Source: Maricaulis sp. (GTDB lineage: Bacteria; Pseudomonadota; Alphaproteobacteria; Caulobacterales; Maricaulaceae). Taken from it: a DNA stretch of 64,000 bases. Made by a program: the position numbers and the translations under genes. Shown here piece by piece: positions 55,279-63,792 of the stretch (its first letter is position 1; the number at the start of each line of letters is the position of its first letter). The stretch spans positions 186,001 through 250,000 of the forward strand of contig NZ_JAEPNI010000003.1 in assembly GCF_017643475.1 (NCBI RefSeq). The letters run 5' to 3'. The notes below the pieces were generated by a model. That model searched no databases. It saw only the letters and a list, made by a program, of their open reading frames with translations, and was not told where the DNA came from.

Positions 55279-56486
55279 TACACCCACTCTCCTTCAAGGA
55301 TGCGACCATGCAGCGGTCGCCGTCCGATCCATTGTACCAGCTCTGCCGGGCGTTCGATGTCCCATACAGCCAGATCCGCGATCTTGCCGGTTTCAATGGT
55401 GCCCAGCTTGTCCTGCAGCCCCAGGGCCCGGGCCGCTTCCCGCGTCATGCCGGCCACAGCCTCCTCGACCGTGAAGCCGAACAGCGTGCAGGCCATGTTG
55501 GCCGCCGTCAGCAGCGAGACCATGGGCGAAGAGCCCGGATTGCTGTCGGTGGACACCGCCATGGGAATGCCCAGCTCGCGCATGCGCGCCACCGGCGGTT
55601 TCTGTGTCTCACGGATCGAGTAGAAAGCGCCGGGCAGGATAACGGCAACGGTTCCGGCGTTCGCCATCGCCTGCAGCCCCTCCTCGCTCGTGTATTCAAC
55701 GTGATCAGCCGAGAGGCCGCCGAACTCTGCCACAAGGCGTGCGCCGCCTGTGTCGGACAGCTGGTCCGCATGAAGTTTGACCGGCAGGCCTGCGGCCTTG
55801 GCTGCGATGAACAGCCGACGGGTTTCCTCCGGCGAAAAGGCAATGCCCTCGCAATAAGCATCCACCGCATCGGCCAGCCCCTCCTGGGCGGCCTGGCGCA
55901 CCAGCGGAATACAGACCTCGTCGATATAGGCGCCAGACCGACCCTGGTATTCCCGGGGGATTGAATGCGCGGCCAGAAGCGTCGGCGAAACCCGCATGCC
56001 CGAAGCGATCCCCGCCCCACGCGCAGCCTTCAGCATGGTCAGCTCGCTGTCGATGGTCAGGCCATAGCCCGACTTGATCTCGACCGTGCCGACGCCCTCC
56101 TCGGCCAGCGCTTCCAGACGGCGCAGGGCCGCGGCAGCGAGCTGGGCGGAATTCGCCTGGCGGGTGGCTTCCACTGTTTTCGCGATGCCGCCTCCGGATT
56201 TGGCGATCTCGGCATAACTCTCACCGGCGAGGCGGCGCTCGTATTCATCCGATCGATCACCCGCAAACACCAGGTGGGTGTGGCAATCAATCAGCGCCGG
56301 TGTGACCCAGCGCCCTTCCAGCGAGTGTGCGTTTTCAAACGCCGTGGGCGCATCACGTCGCTCGCCCACCCAGGAGATCGTATTGCCGGAGATAGCGATG
56401 GCACCGTCCTCGATAACGCCATAGGGCGTATCACCGGGAACCATGCTAGCGATGCGGGCGTCTGTAATGAGTGTATCGATGCGCAT
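55278..56486 (-). CDS. hutI: Imidazolonepropionase
   Basis: A 402-residue amidohydrolase that opens imidazolonepropionate to N-formimidoylglutamate. The metal-binding HTHLVF motif is at about residues 69-74, with [21 protein letters not shown] and [10 protein letters not shown] as further active-site blocks. It is the first gene of the minus-strand hut operon, and its start faces hutF across 91 bp that contain a HutC-like operator. Confidence 0.95.
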   Translation of the reverse strand: MRIDTLITDARIASMVPGDTPYGVIEDGAIAISGNTISWVGERRDAPTAFENAHSLEGRWVTPALIDCHTHLVFAGDRSDEYERRLAGESYAEIAKSGGGIAKTVEATRQANSAQLAAAALRRLEALAEEGVGTVEIKSGYGLTIDSELTMLKAARGAGIASGMRVSPTLLAAHSIPREYQGRSGAYIDEVCIPLVRQAAQEGLADAVDAYCEGIAFSPEETRRLFIAAKAAGLPVKLHADQLSDTGGARLVAEFGGLSADHVEYTSEEGLQAMANAGTVAVILPGAFYSIRETQKPPVARMRELGIPMAVSTDSNPGSSPMVSLLTAANMACTLFGFTVEEAVAGMTREAARALGLQDKLGTIETGKIADLAVWDIERPAELVQWIGRRPLHGRILEGEWV

Positions 56487-56522
56487 ACGGTTTCAGCGTG
56501 TTGGGGGTTCGCAAATCTTTAT

Positions 56523-56534
56523 TTGTCTATACAA
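56523..56534. promoter_or_regulatory. Candidate HutC operator between hutI and hutF
   Basis: TTGTCTATACAA (56523-56534) is a near-perfect 12-bp palindrome with one mismatch, resembling the TTGTATATACAA-type sites reported for HutC/GntR repressors. It lies in the 91-bp divergent spacer, so one site could control both hut transcripts. Urocanate is the usual inducer that releases HutC. The HutC family assignment of hutC supports the reading. Confidence 0.65.
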
Positions 56535-56577
56535 TTAATCAAGGCTCGAGATTCTTGTCCAGAGGCAGAACTGAAAC

Positions 56578-57948
56578 ATGACCGGATTCTTCTTCAACGA
56601 AGCCCTGCTTCCTGGCGGCTGGGCGCGCAATGTGCGTGTGACCATGGACAAAAGCGGCCGTATCGAACGTTGCGAGATCGACACCTCCGCCCACGCAGGC
56701 GATATCCGGCACACCAACGCCCTGCCCGGCATGGCCAATCTGCACAGCCATGCCTTCCAGCGCGGCATGGCCGGACTTGCGGAACGGCGCGGCACGTCCG
56801 ATGACAGTTTCTGGACCTGGCGCGAGGTAATGTACGCCTTTAACGACCACCTCACCCCGGATGATGTGGAGGCGATCGCGGCGCTGGTTTATTGCGAGAT
56901 GCTGGAGAGCGGCTTCACCAGCGTGGGCGAGTTTCACTATCTGCACCATGACCGCGATGGATCACCCTTCGCCGATCTAGCGGAAATGGCCGGCCGGATC
57001 TGTGCGGCGGCCGAAACGACGGGCATCGCGCTGACCCTGTTGCCGGTATTTTATCGCTGGTCCGGGTTTGGCGATCAGCCCGCCCATGAGGGCCAGCGTC
57101 GCTTCTTCAATGATCCGGATCGTTACGCCCGTCTGAGCGATGCCAGCCTTGCCCACACCAGCAAGCTTCGCCATGGACGCCTGGGCGTCGCGCCACACAG
57201 CCTGCGCGCCGCCAATCTTGAGGATTTGCGCTGGCTGGCGGGCTTGCGTCCGGATGATCCGGTCCACATCCACATTGCCGAACAGCTCAGGGAAGTCGCT
57301 GAGTGCGAGGCCGCTCACGGCAAACGTCCTGTCCAGTTGCTGGCCGAGAGCGTGGAACTCGATCCGCGCTGGTGTCTTGTCCACGCCACGCATATCGACG
57401 CCGCTGAAACCCGCGACCTTGCCCGCTCCGGCGCGATTGCAGGCCTGTGCCCGCTGACCGAGGCCAATCTGGGCGACGGTGTTTTCCCTGCACCGGATTA
57501 TCGCGCCCAGGCGGGACAATGGGGCATTGGCTCGGACAGTCATATCCGCATCGATTTGGCGGAAGAGTTGCGCCTTTTGGAATACGGTCAACGCCTGACC
57601 TTGCGTCAGCGCAATGTGCTGGCCGAACCGGACCAGCATGTCGGCCGCGCGCTCTACCAGTCCTGCGCCACCGGCGGCGCCCAGGCGCTGGGCCAGCCCA
57701 CCGGCCGGATCGAAATCGGCGCGCGTGCAGATTTTGTCGTGCTGGACAGCAAGGCACCGGTGCTTGCCGGGCGGTCATCTGACACGCTGCTGGACAGCTG
57801 GCTGTTCAGCGGGGATGGACGTCAGGTCGAGACAGTCTATGTCGGTGGGGAGCGTGTTGTTGAAGCCGGGTCTTGCCTGGCTAGGGACATGATTTCCGGG
57901 CGTTATTGCGACCGCCTGACCCAGCTGATGCAGAGGATTAATGCGTGA
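56578..57948 (+). CDS. hutF: Formimidoylglutamate deiminase
   Basis: A 456-residue amidohydrolase that turns N-formimidoylglutamate into N-formylglutamate and ammonia. The metal site is LPGMANLHSHAFQRGMAGL (about residues 50-68), followed by HDRDGSPFADLAEMAG and GSDSHIRIDLAEELRLLEYG. This enzyme, rather than a direct formiminohydrolase, defines the branch that feeds HutG. It overlaps hutC by 4 bp (GTGA). Confidence 0.94.
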   Translation: MTGFFFNEALLPGGWARNVRVTMDKSGRIERCEIDTSAHAGDIRHTNALPGMANLHSHAFQRGMAGLAERRGTSDDSFWTWREVMYAFNDHLTPDDVEAIAALVYCEMLESGFTSVGEFHYLHHDRDGSPFADLAEMAGRICAAAETTGIALTLLPVFYRWSGFGDQPAHEGQRRFFNDPDRYARLSDASLAHTSKLRHGRLGVAPHSLRAANLEDLRWLAGLRPDDPVHIHIAEQLREVAECEAAHGKRPVQLLAESVELDPRWCLVHATHIDAAETRDLARSGAIAGLCPLTEANLGDGVFPAPDYRAQAGQWGIGSDSHIRIDLAEELRLLEYGQRLTLRQRNVLAEPDQHVGRALYQSCATGGAQALGQPTGRIEIGARADFVVLDSKAPVLAGRSSDTLLDSWLFSGDGRQVETVYVGGERVVEAGSCLARDMISGRYCDRLTQLMQRINA

Positions 57949-58688
57949 ACCGGCAGGACTGGCAGAGTGAAATCGGCCTGGATGGCGCAGGACCGGTCTA
58001 TGAACAGATCAAGCGTGCGCTGACTGAACGGATCCGCTCTGGCGGCTGGCAGACCGGCGATCGCATTCCCGGCGAGGAAGAGCTTGCCGAACATTTCAAT
58101 TCCGCCCGCATGACGGTCCACCGCGCCCTGCGGGAATTGACCGATACCGGTCTTCTCATCCGCAAGCGCCGCGCCGGCACTTTCGTGGCACCACCGCCGG
58201 CGCCCGCTGCGATGCTGGAAATCGTGGACATGTCCAAACTCATCCCGGCGCGGGGCCAGGACTATGCCTTCGAGATGATCGACAGTGCCGTCGTCGAAGC
58301 GAGTGAGGAATTGCGGCAGCGTTTCGATCTGCCTGACGGCGGGATGCTGCGACGGCTGATCTGTCTGCACCGCGCAGACGCTATCCCGCTGGAGCTGGAA
58401 GAACGCTGGATCAATCTCGCCGTGCTGCCCGACGCCCGGGACGCAGATTTCAGCCAGACCCCGCCAGGCGCCTGGCTGTTGCAACAAGCCCCGTGGACCC
58501 AGGCCGAGCACACTATTTCGGCCCGCAATGCCAGCGCCGCAACCGCCGATCGTCTCGATATCGATGCCGGAGATGCTTGCCTCGTGCTGGAACGCCGCAC
58601 CTTCCTGGATCAGCAGGTGGTCACCTTCGCCCGCCTGACCCACCCGGGCAGCCGGCACGCCCTGACCGAACGTTTTACACCGGGCTGA
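57945..58688 (+). CDS. hutC: Histidine utilization repressor (GntR family)
   Basis: A 247-residue HutC-type repressor. The winged helix (about residues 18-85) reads YEQIKRALTERIRSGGWQTG and MTVHRALRELTDTGLLIRKR. The C-terminal UTRA ligand-binding domain covers about 95-240, which in relatives binds urocanate. It starts with GTG inside a 4-bp overlap with hutF, so it is translated from the hutF transcript and would repress its own operon. A repeat fragment follows. Confidence 0.93.
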   Translation: MNRQDWQSEIGLDGAGPVYEQIKRALTERIRSGGWQTGDRIPGEEELAEHFNSARMTVHRALRELTDTGLLIRKRRAGTFVAPPPAPAAMLEIVDMSKLIPARGQDYAFEMIDSAVVEASEELRQRFDLPDGGMLRRLICLHRADAIPLELEERWINLAVLPDARDADFSQTPPGAWLLQQAPWTQAEHTISARNASAATADRLDIDAGDACLVLERRTFLDQQVVTFARLTHPGSRHALTERFTPG

Positions 58689-58690
58689 GT

Positions 58691-58766
58691 TTCGCCCGGC
58701 CCTTCGGGCCGCACCCTATCCGCCCGCTTCGCGGCCACCTTTCCCATCAAGGGAAAGGAGGATTAG
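58691..58766. repeat. Partial interspersed repeat, copy E
   Basis: Contains CGGCCC/GGGCCG, CCCGCTTCGCGGCC and CCTTTCCC/GGGAAAGG, which match the core and closing hairpin of copies C and D but lack the left part. It follows the hutC stop by a few bases and may end that transcript. Confidence 0.55.
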
Positions 58767-58939
58767 TGCCTACCTTCTCGTCTTCCGTGGGGATGACCGA
58801 GCCCGGGACAAGCCGGGTGATGACGATAGAGAAGACCGGGAGGTGAAACGCCCCACCCCGTCAAATTCTCCCGCATGCCTTCAGTCCCTGTTAGGGCAAT
58901 CTCAAGGCCGCGCTCGCACTTACATTACCGCGAATTAAA
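58767..58939. other. Intergenic region before the small secreted protein
   Basis: About 170 bp with no coding frame. The stretch CGGGACAAGCCGGGTGATGACG (near 58805-58825) resembles the GGGAC/CCGGGTGATGACG fragments found in another common alphaproteobacterial interspersed element. The promoter of the small ORF should lie in the AT-richer part around 58915-58940. Confidence 0.4.
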
Positions 58940-58983
58940 GATGAGTCCCGGTTAGCGGCCTCCCCAGCTAACGTCGACTCATC
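58940..58983 (+). promoter_or_regulatory. Imperfect long hairpin directly before a Shine-Dalgarno
   Basis: Outer arms GATGAGTC (58940-58947) and GACTCATC (58976-58983) are perfectly complementary; inner arms GTTAGC (58951-58956) and GCTAAC (58967-58972) are too, with small internal loops between. The AGGAG Shine-Dalgarno of the next gene begins 1 nt after the stem. The placement suggests an RNA leader that could hide or expose the ribosome binding site, or a transcript-start stabiliser. It could also be a protein-binding dyad. Confidence 0.6.
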
Positions 58984-58999
58984 TAGGAGCGCCCCCATT

Positions 59000-59188
59000 A
59001 TGCGCACACTGATTATCTATTCCGCCGTTGCAGGCGCTCTGTTTCTGGTTCCGGGCAATCAGGACGGTCATGCACTGACCGCTACCGAGACCCGTACCGA
59101 CTACCAGGTCGCATGTGTAGACACCTTGCCGGAGCTGGCTGAGACGGCTGCCCCGGAAGGTGAAACCGAGATCCTTTACTGCAGCTAG
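59000..59188 (+). CDS. Small secreted protein of unknown function
   Basis: A 62-residue protein with a hydrophobic N-terminus (TLIIYSAVAGALFLVPG) and two cysteines in the mature part (VACVDTLPEL and ILYCS), which could form one disulfide. AGGAG lies about 10 nt before the ATG, after a prominent leader hairpin. I know no family. It ends 6 nt before the convergent hisIE stop. The presence of a signal peptide, a Shine-Dalgarno and a structured leader make it a likely real gene. Confidence 0.6.
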   Translation: MRTLIIYSAVAGALFLVPGNQDGHALTATETRTDYQVACVDTLPELAETAAPEGETEILYCS

Positions 59189-59194
59189 GCTGGC

Positions 59195-59818
59195 CTATTT
59201 GTTCTGGGCCCGGATGGCGTGGCGCTTGCGCAGCACCGCAACGACATCATCCAGGCTGAGATCACGGGATTCCAGCAGCACCATCAGGTGGAAAATCAGA
59301 TCCGCCGCCTCTCCTGCCAGTTCCGACTTGCCTTCGGATACGGCAGCCATGGCGACCTCGACGCCTTCCTCACCCACTTTCTGAGCCGGTTTCTTGGGCG
59401 CCTTGGCCAGCAAAGCCCCGACATAGCTGTCCTTGGGTTTTTCCTTGCGGCGTTTCTTGATGATCGCACGCAAATGCGCCAGGAAGCCCAGACCCGGTGC
59501 CGGGTCATCACCGAAACAGGTCACCGTACCCGTGTGACAAGCCGGTCCCTTGGGTTTGACCTCGACCAGCAGCGCGTCACCATCACAATCCGGGGCCATC
59601 TGGACCAGTTTGAACGTGTTTCCGGAGGTCTCGCCCTTTTTCCAGATACGTTGTTTGGTACGGCTGTAAAAATGCACCTTGCTGGTTTCCAGGGTCAGTT
59701 CGACCGCCTCTGCGTTCATGTAACCCAGCATGAGAACCTGGCGCGTGGCCACGTCCTGGATGATCGCCGGGATCAGGCCATCGACCTTTTCCCAGTTGAG
59801 ATTTTCAGCGTTGATCAT
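59195..59818 (-). CDS. hisIE: Bifunctional phosphoribosyl-AMP cyclohydrolase / phosphoribosyl-ATP pyrophosphatase
   Basis: A 207-residue fusion catalysing steps two and three of histidine synthesis. The HisI half (about residues 1-112) has the metal/active-site motifs [21 protein letters not shown] and [12 protein letters not shown]. The HisE half (about 113-207) has [18 protein letters not shown] and [20 protein letters not shown]. Many alphaproteobacteria carry separate hisI and hisE, so the fusion is noteworthy. ATGA overlap with hisF places it last in the operon. Confidence 0.93.
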   Translation of the reverse strand: MINAENLNWEKVDGLIPAIIQDVATRQVLMLGYMNAEAVELTLETSKVHFYSRTKQRIWKKGETSGNTFKLVQMAPDCDGDALLVEVKPKGPACHTGTVTCFGDDPAPGLGFLAHLRAIIKKRRKEKPKDSYVGALLAKAPKKPAQKVGEEGVEVAMAAVSEGKSELAGEAADLIFHLMVLLESRDLSLDDVVAVLRKRHAIRAQNK

Positions 59819-60582
59819 GGCCGAATGCCCAATCCTTCATCAATCAAATAGGACTTCAGATTTCCTATATTAATCAGCCCCTTGTGAAAGACGCTGGCAG
59901 CCAGCGCGCCATCCACATTGGCCTGATTGAATACAGTTTTGAAGTGTTCTTTTCGGCCAGCCCCACCCGATGCAATCAGCGGTGTGGAACACAGCGCCCG
60001 CGCCTCGGCCAGCTGGTCGATATCATAACCATCGCGCACACCATCCTGGTCCATGCAGTTGAGCACGATTTCGCCGGCGCCCCGGTCGGCCACTTCGGTG
60101 ATCCAGTCGAGCGTTTTGCGATTGGCCTCCTGCGTCTTGTCAGGGTCGCCGGTGAACTGATGCACACGCCAGGCGCCGTCAATCTCACGACTGTCGATAC
60201 CCACCACCACGCATTGCGAGCCGAACTCCGCGGCCAACTTGTCGACCAGGGACGGGTTCTGGAGCGCAGGCGTGTTGATCGAGATCTTGTCCGCGCCTGC
60301 AAACAGGCGTGCCCGCGCATCATCGACAGACTTGATACCGCCAGCGACGCAAAACGGAATGTCGATCACACGTGCAACCGCACTGACCCAGGCCGGCTCG
60401 ACCGTCTCGCCACGCGTCGAAGCCGCAATGTCATAAAAGACCAGCTCGTCGGCCCCCTCTTGCGCATAACGCCGGGCCAGCTCGACGATATCCCCGACGA
60501 TCTCGTGATTGCGGAATTTCACGCCCTTGACGACCTGGCCGTCCTTGACGTCGAGACAGGGAATTATACGGCGCGCAAGCAC
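59815..60582 (-). CDS. hisF: Imidazole glycerol phosphate synthase cyclase subunit
   Basis: A 255-residue TIM-barrel enzyme that joins ammonia from HisH with PRFAR to make IGP and AICAR. The start [18 protein letters not shown] carries the first catalytic aspartate; [16 protein letters not shown] carries the second. ALIASGGAG-type phosphate loops are seen at [12 protein letters not shown]. It begins with GTG and overlaps the hisA end by 19 bp. Confidence 0.95.
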   Translation of the reverse strand: MLARRIIPCLDVKDGQVVKGVKFRNHEIVGDIVELARRYAQEGADELVFYDIAASTRGETVEPAWVSAVARVIDIPFCVAGGIKSVDDARARLFAGADKISINTPALQNPSLVDKLAAEFGSQCVVVGIDSREIDGAWRVHQFTGDPDKTQEANRKTLDWITEVADRGAGEIVLNCMDQDGVRDGYDIDQLAEARALCSTPLIASGGAGRKEHFKTVFNQANVDGALAASVFHKGLINIGNLKSYLIDEGLGIRP

Positions 60583-61298
60583 GACAGGGCCTCCTCGACG
60601 CTGAACCGGCCCTCATAGATCGCCCGGCCGGTAATCGCTCCGGCTGCACCCGCATCCCGCGCCGCTTCCAGATCGGACAGCGAGGACACGCCACCGGAGG
60701 CCTGCCAACTCACGTTTGGATATGTGCGCGCGAGGTATTGATAGAGCTCGATATTGGGTCCGGAAAGATCACCATCCCGCCCGATATCGGTCACCAGGGC
60801 GTGCTGCAGATCTGCGCCATCATAGGCCTTGATCACATCATCAAGGGTCACGGTGAGGACATCCGTCCAGCCCTTGATGGCCGGGCGATAGGCACCCCCG
60901 ACATATTGCACGTCAAAGGCCAGCGTCAGGCGGTCCGATCCGAAACGGTCCAGCCAGGGCAAAACCTGTTCCGGCGCCGAAATGGCGAGCGATCCGATCA
61001 CCACCCGCGAGACGCCCGCTTCAAAAAAGGCCTCGATATCCTCGCTGCCCCGCACCCCGCCACCGGACTGCACCTTGAGGCCGGTCGCCGCGATATCGCG
61101 GATCAAAGACGTCTGGCGACGGGCGCCGTCTCGAGCCCCGGCCAGGTCCACGACATGGATCCATTCCGCGCCCTCGGCCTTGAGCTGTTTGGCGACCTCG
61201 ACAGGATCAGTTGCGTATTCAGTGACCGCGTCGAACTTGCCGTGCATCAGGCGCACCACACGGTCTTCCAGTAGATCAATGGCAGGATAGAGGATCAT
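60564..61298 (-). CDS. hisA: ProFAR isomerase
   Basis: A 244-residue barrel enzyme isomerising ProFAR to PRFAR. It begins [20 protein letters not shown] with the catalytic aspartate in PAIDL and keeps the phosphate-binding [14 protein letters not shown], and second half [24 protein letters not shown] overlap with hisH upstream. Its length is standard. Confidence 0.95.
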   Translation of the reverse strand: MILYPAIDLLEDRVVRLMHGKFDAVTEYATDPVEVAKQLKAEGAEWIHVVDLAGARDGARRQTSLIRDIAATGLKVQSGGGVRGSEDIEAFFEAGVSRVVIGSLAISAPEQVLPWLDRFGSDRLTLAFDVQYVGGAYRPAIKGWTDVLTVTLDDVIKAYDGADLQHALVTDIGRDGDLSGPNIELYQYLARTYPNVSWQASGGVSSLSDLEAARDAGAAGAITGRAIYEGRFSVEEALSCLRAV

Positions 61299-61894
61299 CG
61301 GACCAGCTCCGCAAAATTCGTGAGAATGCGCGCGCCCGCCTCGCCCGACCGTTCCGGGTGAAACTGGCAGCCATAGACATGGCGCGATTTGACGATGGCG
61401 GTGATATCCGCGCCATACTCGGCTCGCGCCAGGGTGAAGGTGGAAGTCGGCACATAAAACCCGTGCACAAAATACATGTAGGCGCCATTCTCGACACCTG
61501 AGAGCAGGACGTTTTCCGGCTCGACAATGTCCAGCGAATTCCAGCCCATATGCGGCCAGACCAGGCCTTCGCTCGATGGCAGGCGCTCGACATGACCGGG
61601 GATAAGCCCCAGACAGGCAACATCGCTCTCGCTGGAGTATTCAAACAATAATTGCATCCCCAGACAGATGCCCAGCAAGGGACGTTCGTCGCGTCGCAAG
61701 GCAGCCGCCCAGCCAGAGGCTTCCAGCTGGTTCATCGCAGGCGCTGCGGCGCCTACGCCAGGCAGGATCAAACGACCACAGGCACCGGCCTGTCCCGGCG
61801 TCACCGCGACACGATAGTCGATCCCGGCCCGTTCGAGCGCGAACCGCACCGAGGCCAGATTGGCGCAACCGGTATCAATCAGCCCCACCGTCAT
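61295..61894 (-). CDS. hisH: Imidazole glycerol phosphate synthase glutamine amidotransferase subunit
   Basis: A 199-residue class-I glutaminase feeding ammonia to HisF. The catalytic triad is visible: cysteine in LGICLGMQLLFEYS, histidine and glutamate in GCQFHPERSGEAG. The oxyanion/tunnel loop reads YFVHGFYVP where many relatives have FVHSYY. ATGA overlaps on both sides place it between hisDB and hisA. Confidence 0.94.
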   Translation of the reverse strand: MTVGLIDTGCANLASVRFALERAGIDYRVAVTPGQAGACGRLILPGVGAAAPAMNQLEASGWAAALRRDERPLLGICLGMQLLFEYSSESDVACLGLIPGHVERLPSSEGLVWPHMGWNSLDIVEPENVLLSGVENGAYMYFVHGFYVPTSTFTLARAEYGADITAIVKSRHVYGCQFHPERSGEAGARILTNFAELVR

Positions 61895-63783
61895 GCCAGG
61901 TGCTCCTTGGTCGAAGGCAGGCGGTCTCCCTCGACACGCACAGCCTGGCGCAAGGCACGACCAAAGGCCTTGAAACAGCCTTCGATCATGTGGTGGGCAT
62001 TATCGCCCTCGACCTTCACATGCACGGCCGCCTTGAGACTTTCGGCGATGGAGCGAAACGCGTGCGCGGTCATCTCGACCGGGAATTCGCCGACACGATC
62101 GCCCAGGATCTCACCCTCGAATTTGGCATAGGGGCGCCCAGAAAGGTCAATCCAGACCCCTGCCCGCGTTTCATCCATCGGCAGCTCAAACCCGAAACGG
62201 GCTATGCCGCGCTTGTCGCCCAGGGCTTCCGCCAACGCCTCACCAAAGGTCAGGCAGACATCTTCGATTGTGTGATGCGCGTCGATCTCCAGATCGCCTT
62301 CCACATCAATGGACAGCGAAATACCGGCATGACGTGCGATCTGGTCCAGCATGTGATCGAAATAACCGACACCGGTGTCGATGCGATTTGGGCCGTCGCG
62401 ATCGAGATTGATCGACAGGGCAATATCCGTCTCCGCAGTCTTGCGGCGACGCGCAGCGGCACGCGGCCCCCTCTGCCCGGTCGCGGTCTCTTCCGAGGCC
62501 GTTTCGCGGCGCTTGGCCATCGCGATGCGGTGGGCGTCGAGGCCTTCGAGTGCGGCCAGGCGTTCCACGGTCGGTGCCAGATTACGAGCGCCTGCCTTGC
62601 TGGCGCGCAGGATCGTCGTGGTCTTCTGGAATGCTTCCACGGTTACGCCGCCATAGGCGCGCGCGGATCCACCGGTTGGCAGTGTGTGGTTGGGGCCCGC
62701 AGCATAGTCACCTGCTGCTTCCGGTGCCCAGCGCCCCACAAAGATTGATCCGGCGTGGCGAACCTTGTCGGCCAGTGTCTCAGGATTGGCTGTCTGGATA
62801 ATCAGGTGTTCGGCCGCATAGAGATTGGCGGCCTCGGCCATATCACCCTCATCGGGGCAGACCAGGCAGAGTGAGTTCTCCAGCGCAGCTCGTGCAATGT
62901 CAGCACGGGGCAGTGTGTCGAGTTGTGTTTCCACTTCCGCCATCACGGCCCGGGCCGTCGCCTCGGCATCTGCCAGCAGCACGACCTGGGCATTGGCATC
63001 GTGTTCAGCCTGGCTGAGCAGATCACTGGCCACAAAACCTGCATCCGCCGAGGTGTCCGCAGCCACCATCACCTCGCTGGGCCCGGCTGGCAGGTCCACA
63101 GCGGGACCGCCGGGCAAAGCAGTGACATAGGCCTTGGCCGCAGCCACATAGGCATTGCCTGGCCCAAAGATCTTGTCCGCCCGCGGGATATCGGCAACGC
63201 CGAACGCCAGGGCAGCAATGGCCTGGGCGCCTCCGACGGCATAGACCTCGTCTATGCCGATCAGTTTCGCAGCCGCGAGCAGAGCAGCATTGACGCCGTC
63301 ACTGCCGTTTGGCGGCGCGACGACGGCGATGCGTGGCACGCCGGCCAGCTGGGCCGGAATGGCGAGCATGATCAGGCTGGACACCAGGGGTGCACTGCCG
63401 GCGGGCACATAGAGCGCCGCAACGTCGACCGGCGTCGCGCGACGCGAGGCTTTCACGCCCGACCAGGTCTCGACTTCATAGGCGGAATAGCCCTGTTTCA
63501 CATGGAAACGACGCACGGCATCAGCGGCTGCCCTGATCGCTTCCTGGTCCGCCGGATCCATGGCCTCCAGCGCTGCGTCAAAAGCCGCCTCAGGCACGCG
63601 GAACTGTTCAGGCGCATGCCCGTCCAGTCGCGCTGCATAGGCGCGCAGCGCGGGCTCGCCCTGCGCGCGGATGGCATCAACAATATCGCGCGCGGCTCCG
63701 GCTGCCGCACCGGTTTCTTCCGGTCGGGCGAGAGCGGCAACGCGCTGATCCTGATCAAGGTCTGCCCAGTTGAGAGTTTTCAT
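61891..63783 (-). CDS. hisDB: Histidinol dehydrogenase-imidazoleglycerol-phosphate dehydratase fusion
   Basis: A single uninterrupted 630-codon frame joins two enzymes of the same pathway that act five steps apart. Residues 1-425 are HisD, which oxidises histidinol to histidine. Its zinc ligands Gln258, His261, Asp359 and His418 and catalytic Glu325-His326 are all present (LLSQAEHD, AAEHLII, AGDYAAGPNHTLPT, LDAHRIAM). A basic, alanine-rich linker (about 422-450) leads to HisB dehydratase (451-630) with metal-binding HHTIED (503-508), FDHML and DNAHHMIEG. The ATG at codon 422 (62520) could in principle give separate HisB, but no clear Shine-Dalgarno precedes it. ATGA overlap with hisH downstream; hisG ends 9 nt upstream. 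Confidence 0.93.
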   Translation of the reverse strand: MKTLNWADLDQDQRVAALARPEETGAAAGAARDIVDAIRAQGEPALRAYAARLDGHAPEQFRVPEAAFDAALEAMDPADQEAIRAAADAVRRFHVKQGYSAYEVETWSGVKASRRATPVDVAALYVPAGSAPLVSSLIMLAIPAQLAGVPRIAVVAPPNGSDGVNAALLAAAKLIGIDEVYAVGGAQAIAALAFGVADIPRADKIFGPGNAYVAAAKAYVTALPGGPAVDLPAGPSEVMVAADTSADAGFVASDLLSQAEHDANAQVVLLADAEATARAVMAEVETQLDTLPRADIARAALENSLCLVCPDEGDMAEAANLYAAEHLIIQTANPETLADKVRHAGSIFVGRWAPEAAGDYAAGPNHTLPTGGSARAYGGVTVEAFQKTTTILRASKAGARNLAPTVERLAALEGLDAHRIAMAKRRETASEETATGQRGPRAAARRRKTAETDIALSINLDRDGPNRIDTGVGYFDHMLDQIARHAGISLSIDVEGDLEIDAHHTIEDVCLTFGEALAEALGDKRGIARFGFELPMDETRAGVWIDLSGRPYAKFEGEILGDRVGEFPVEMTAHAFRSIAESLKAAVHVKVEGDNAHHMIEGCFKAFGRALRQAVRVEGDRLPSTKEHLA

Positions 63784-63792
63784 CTCGCGCCC

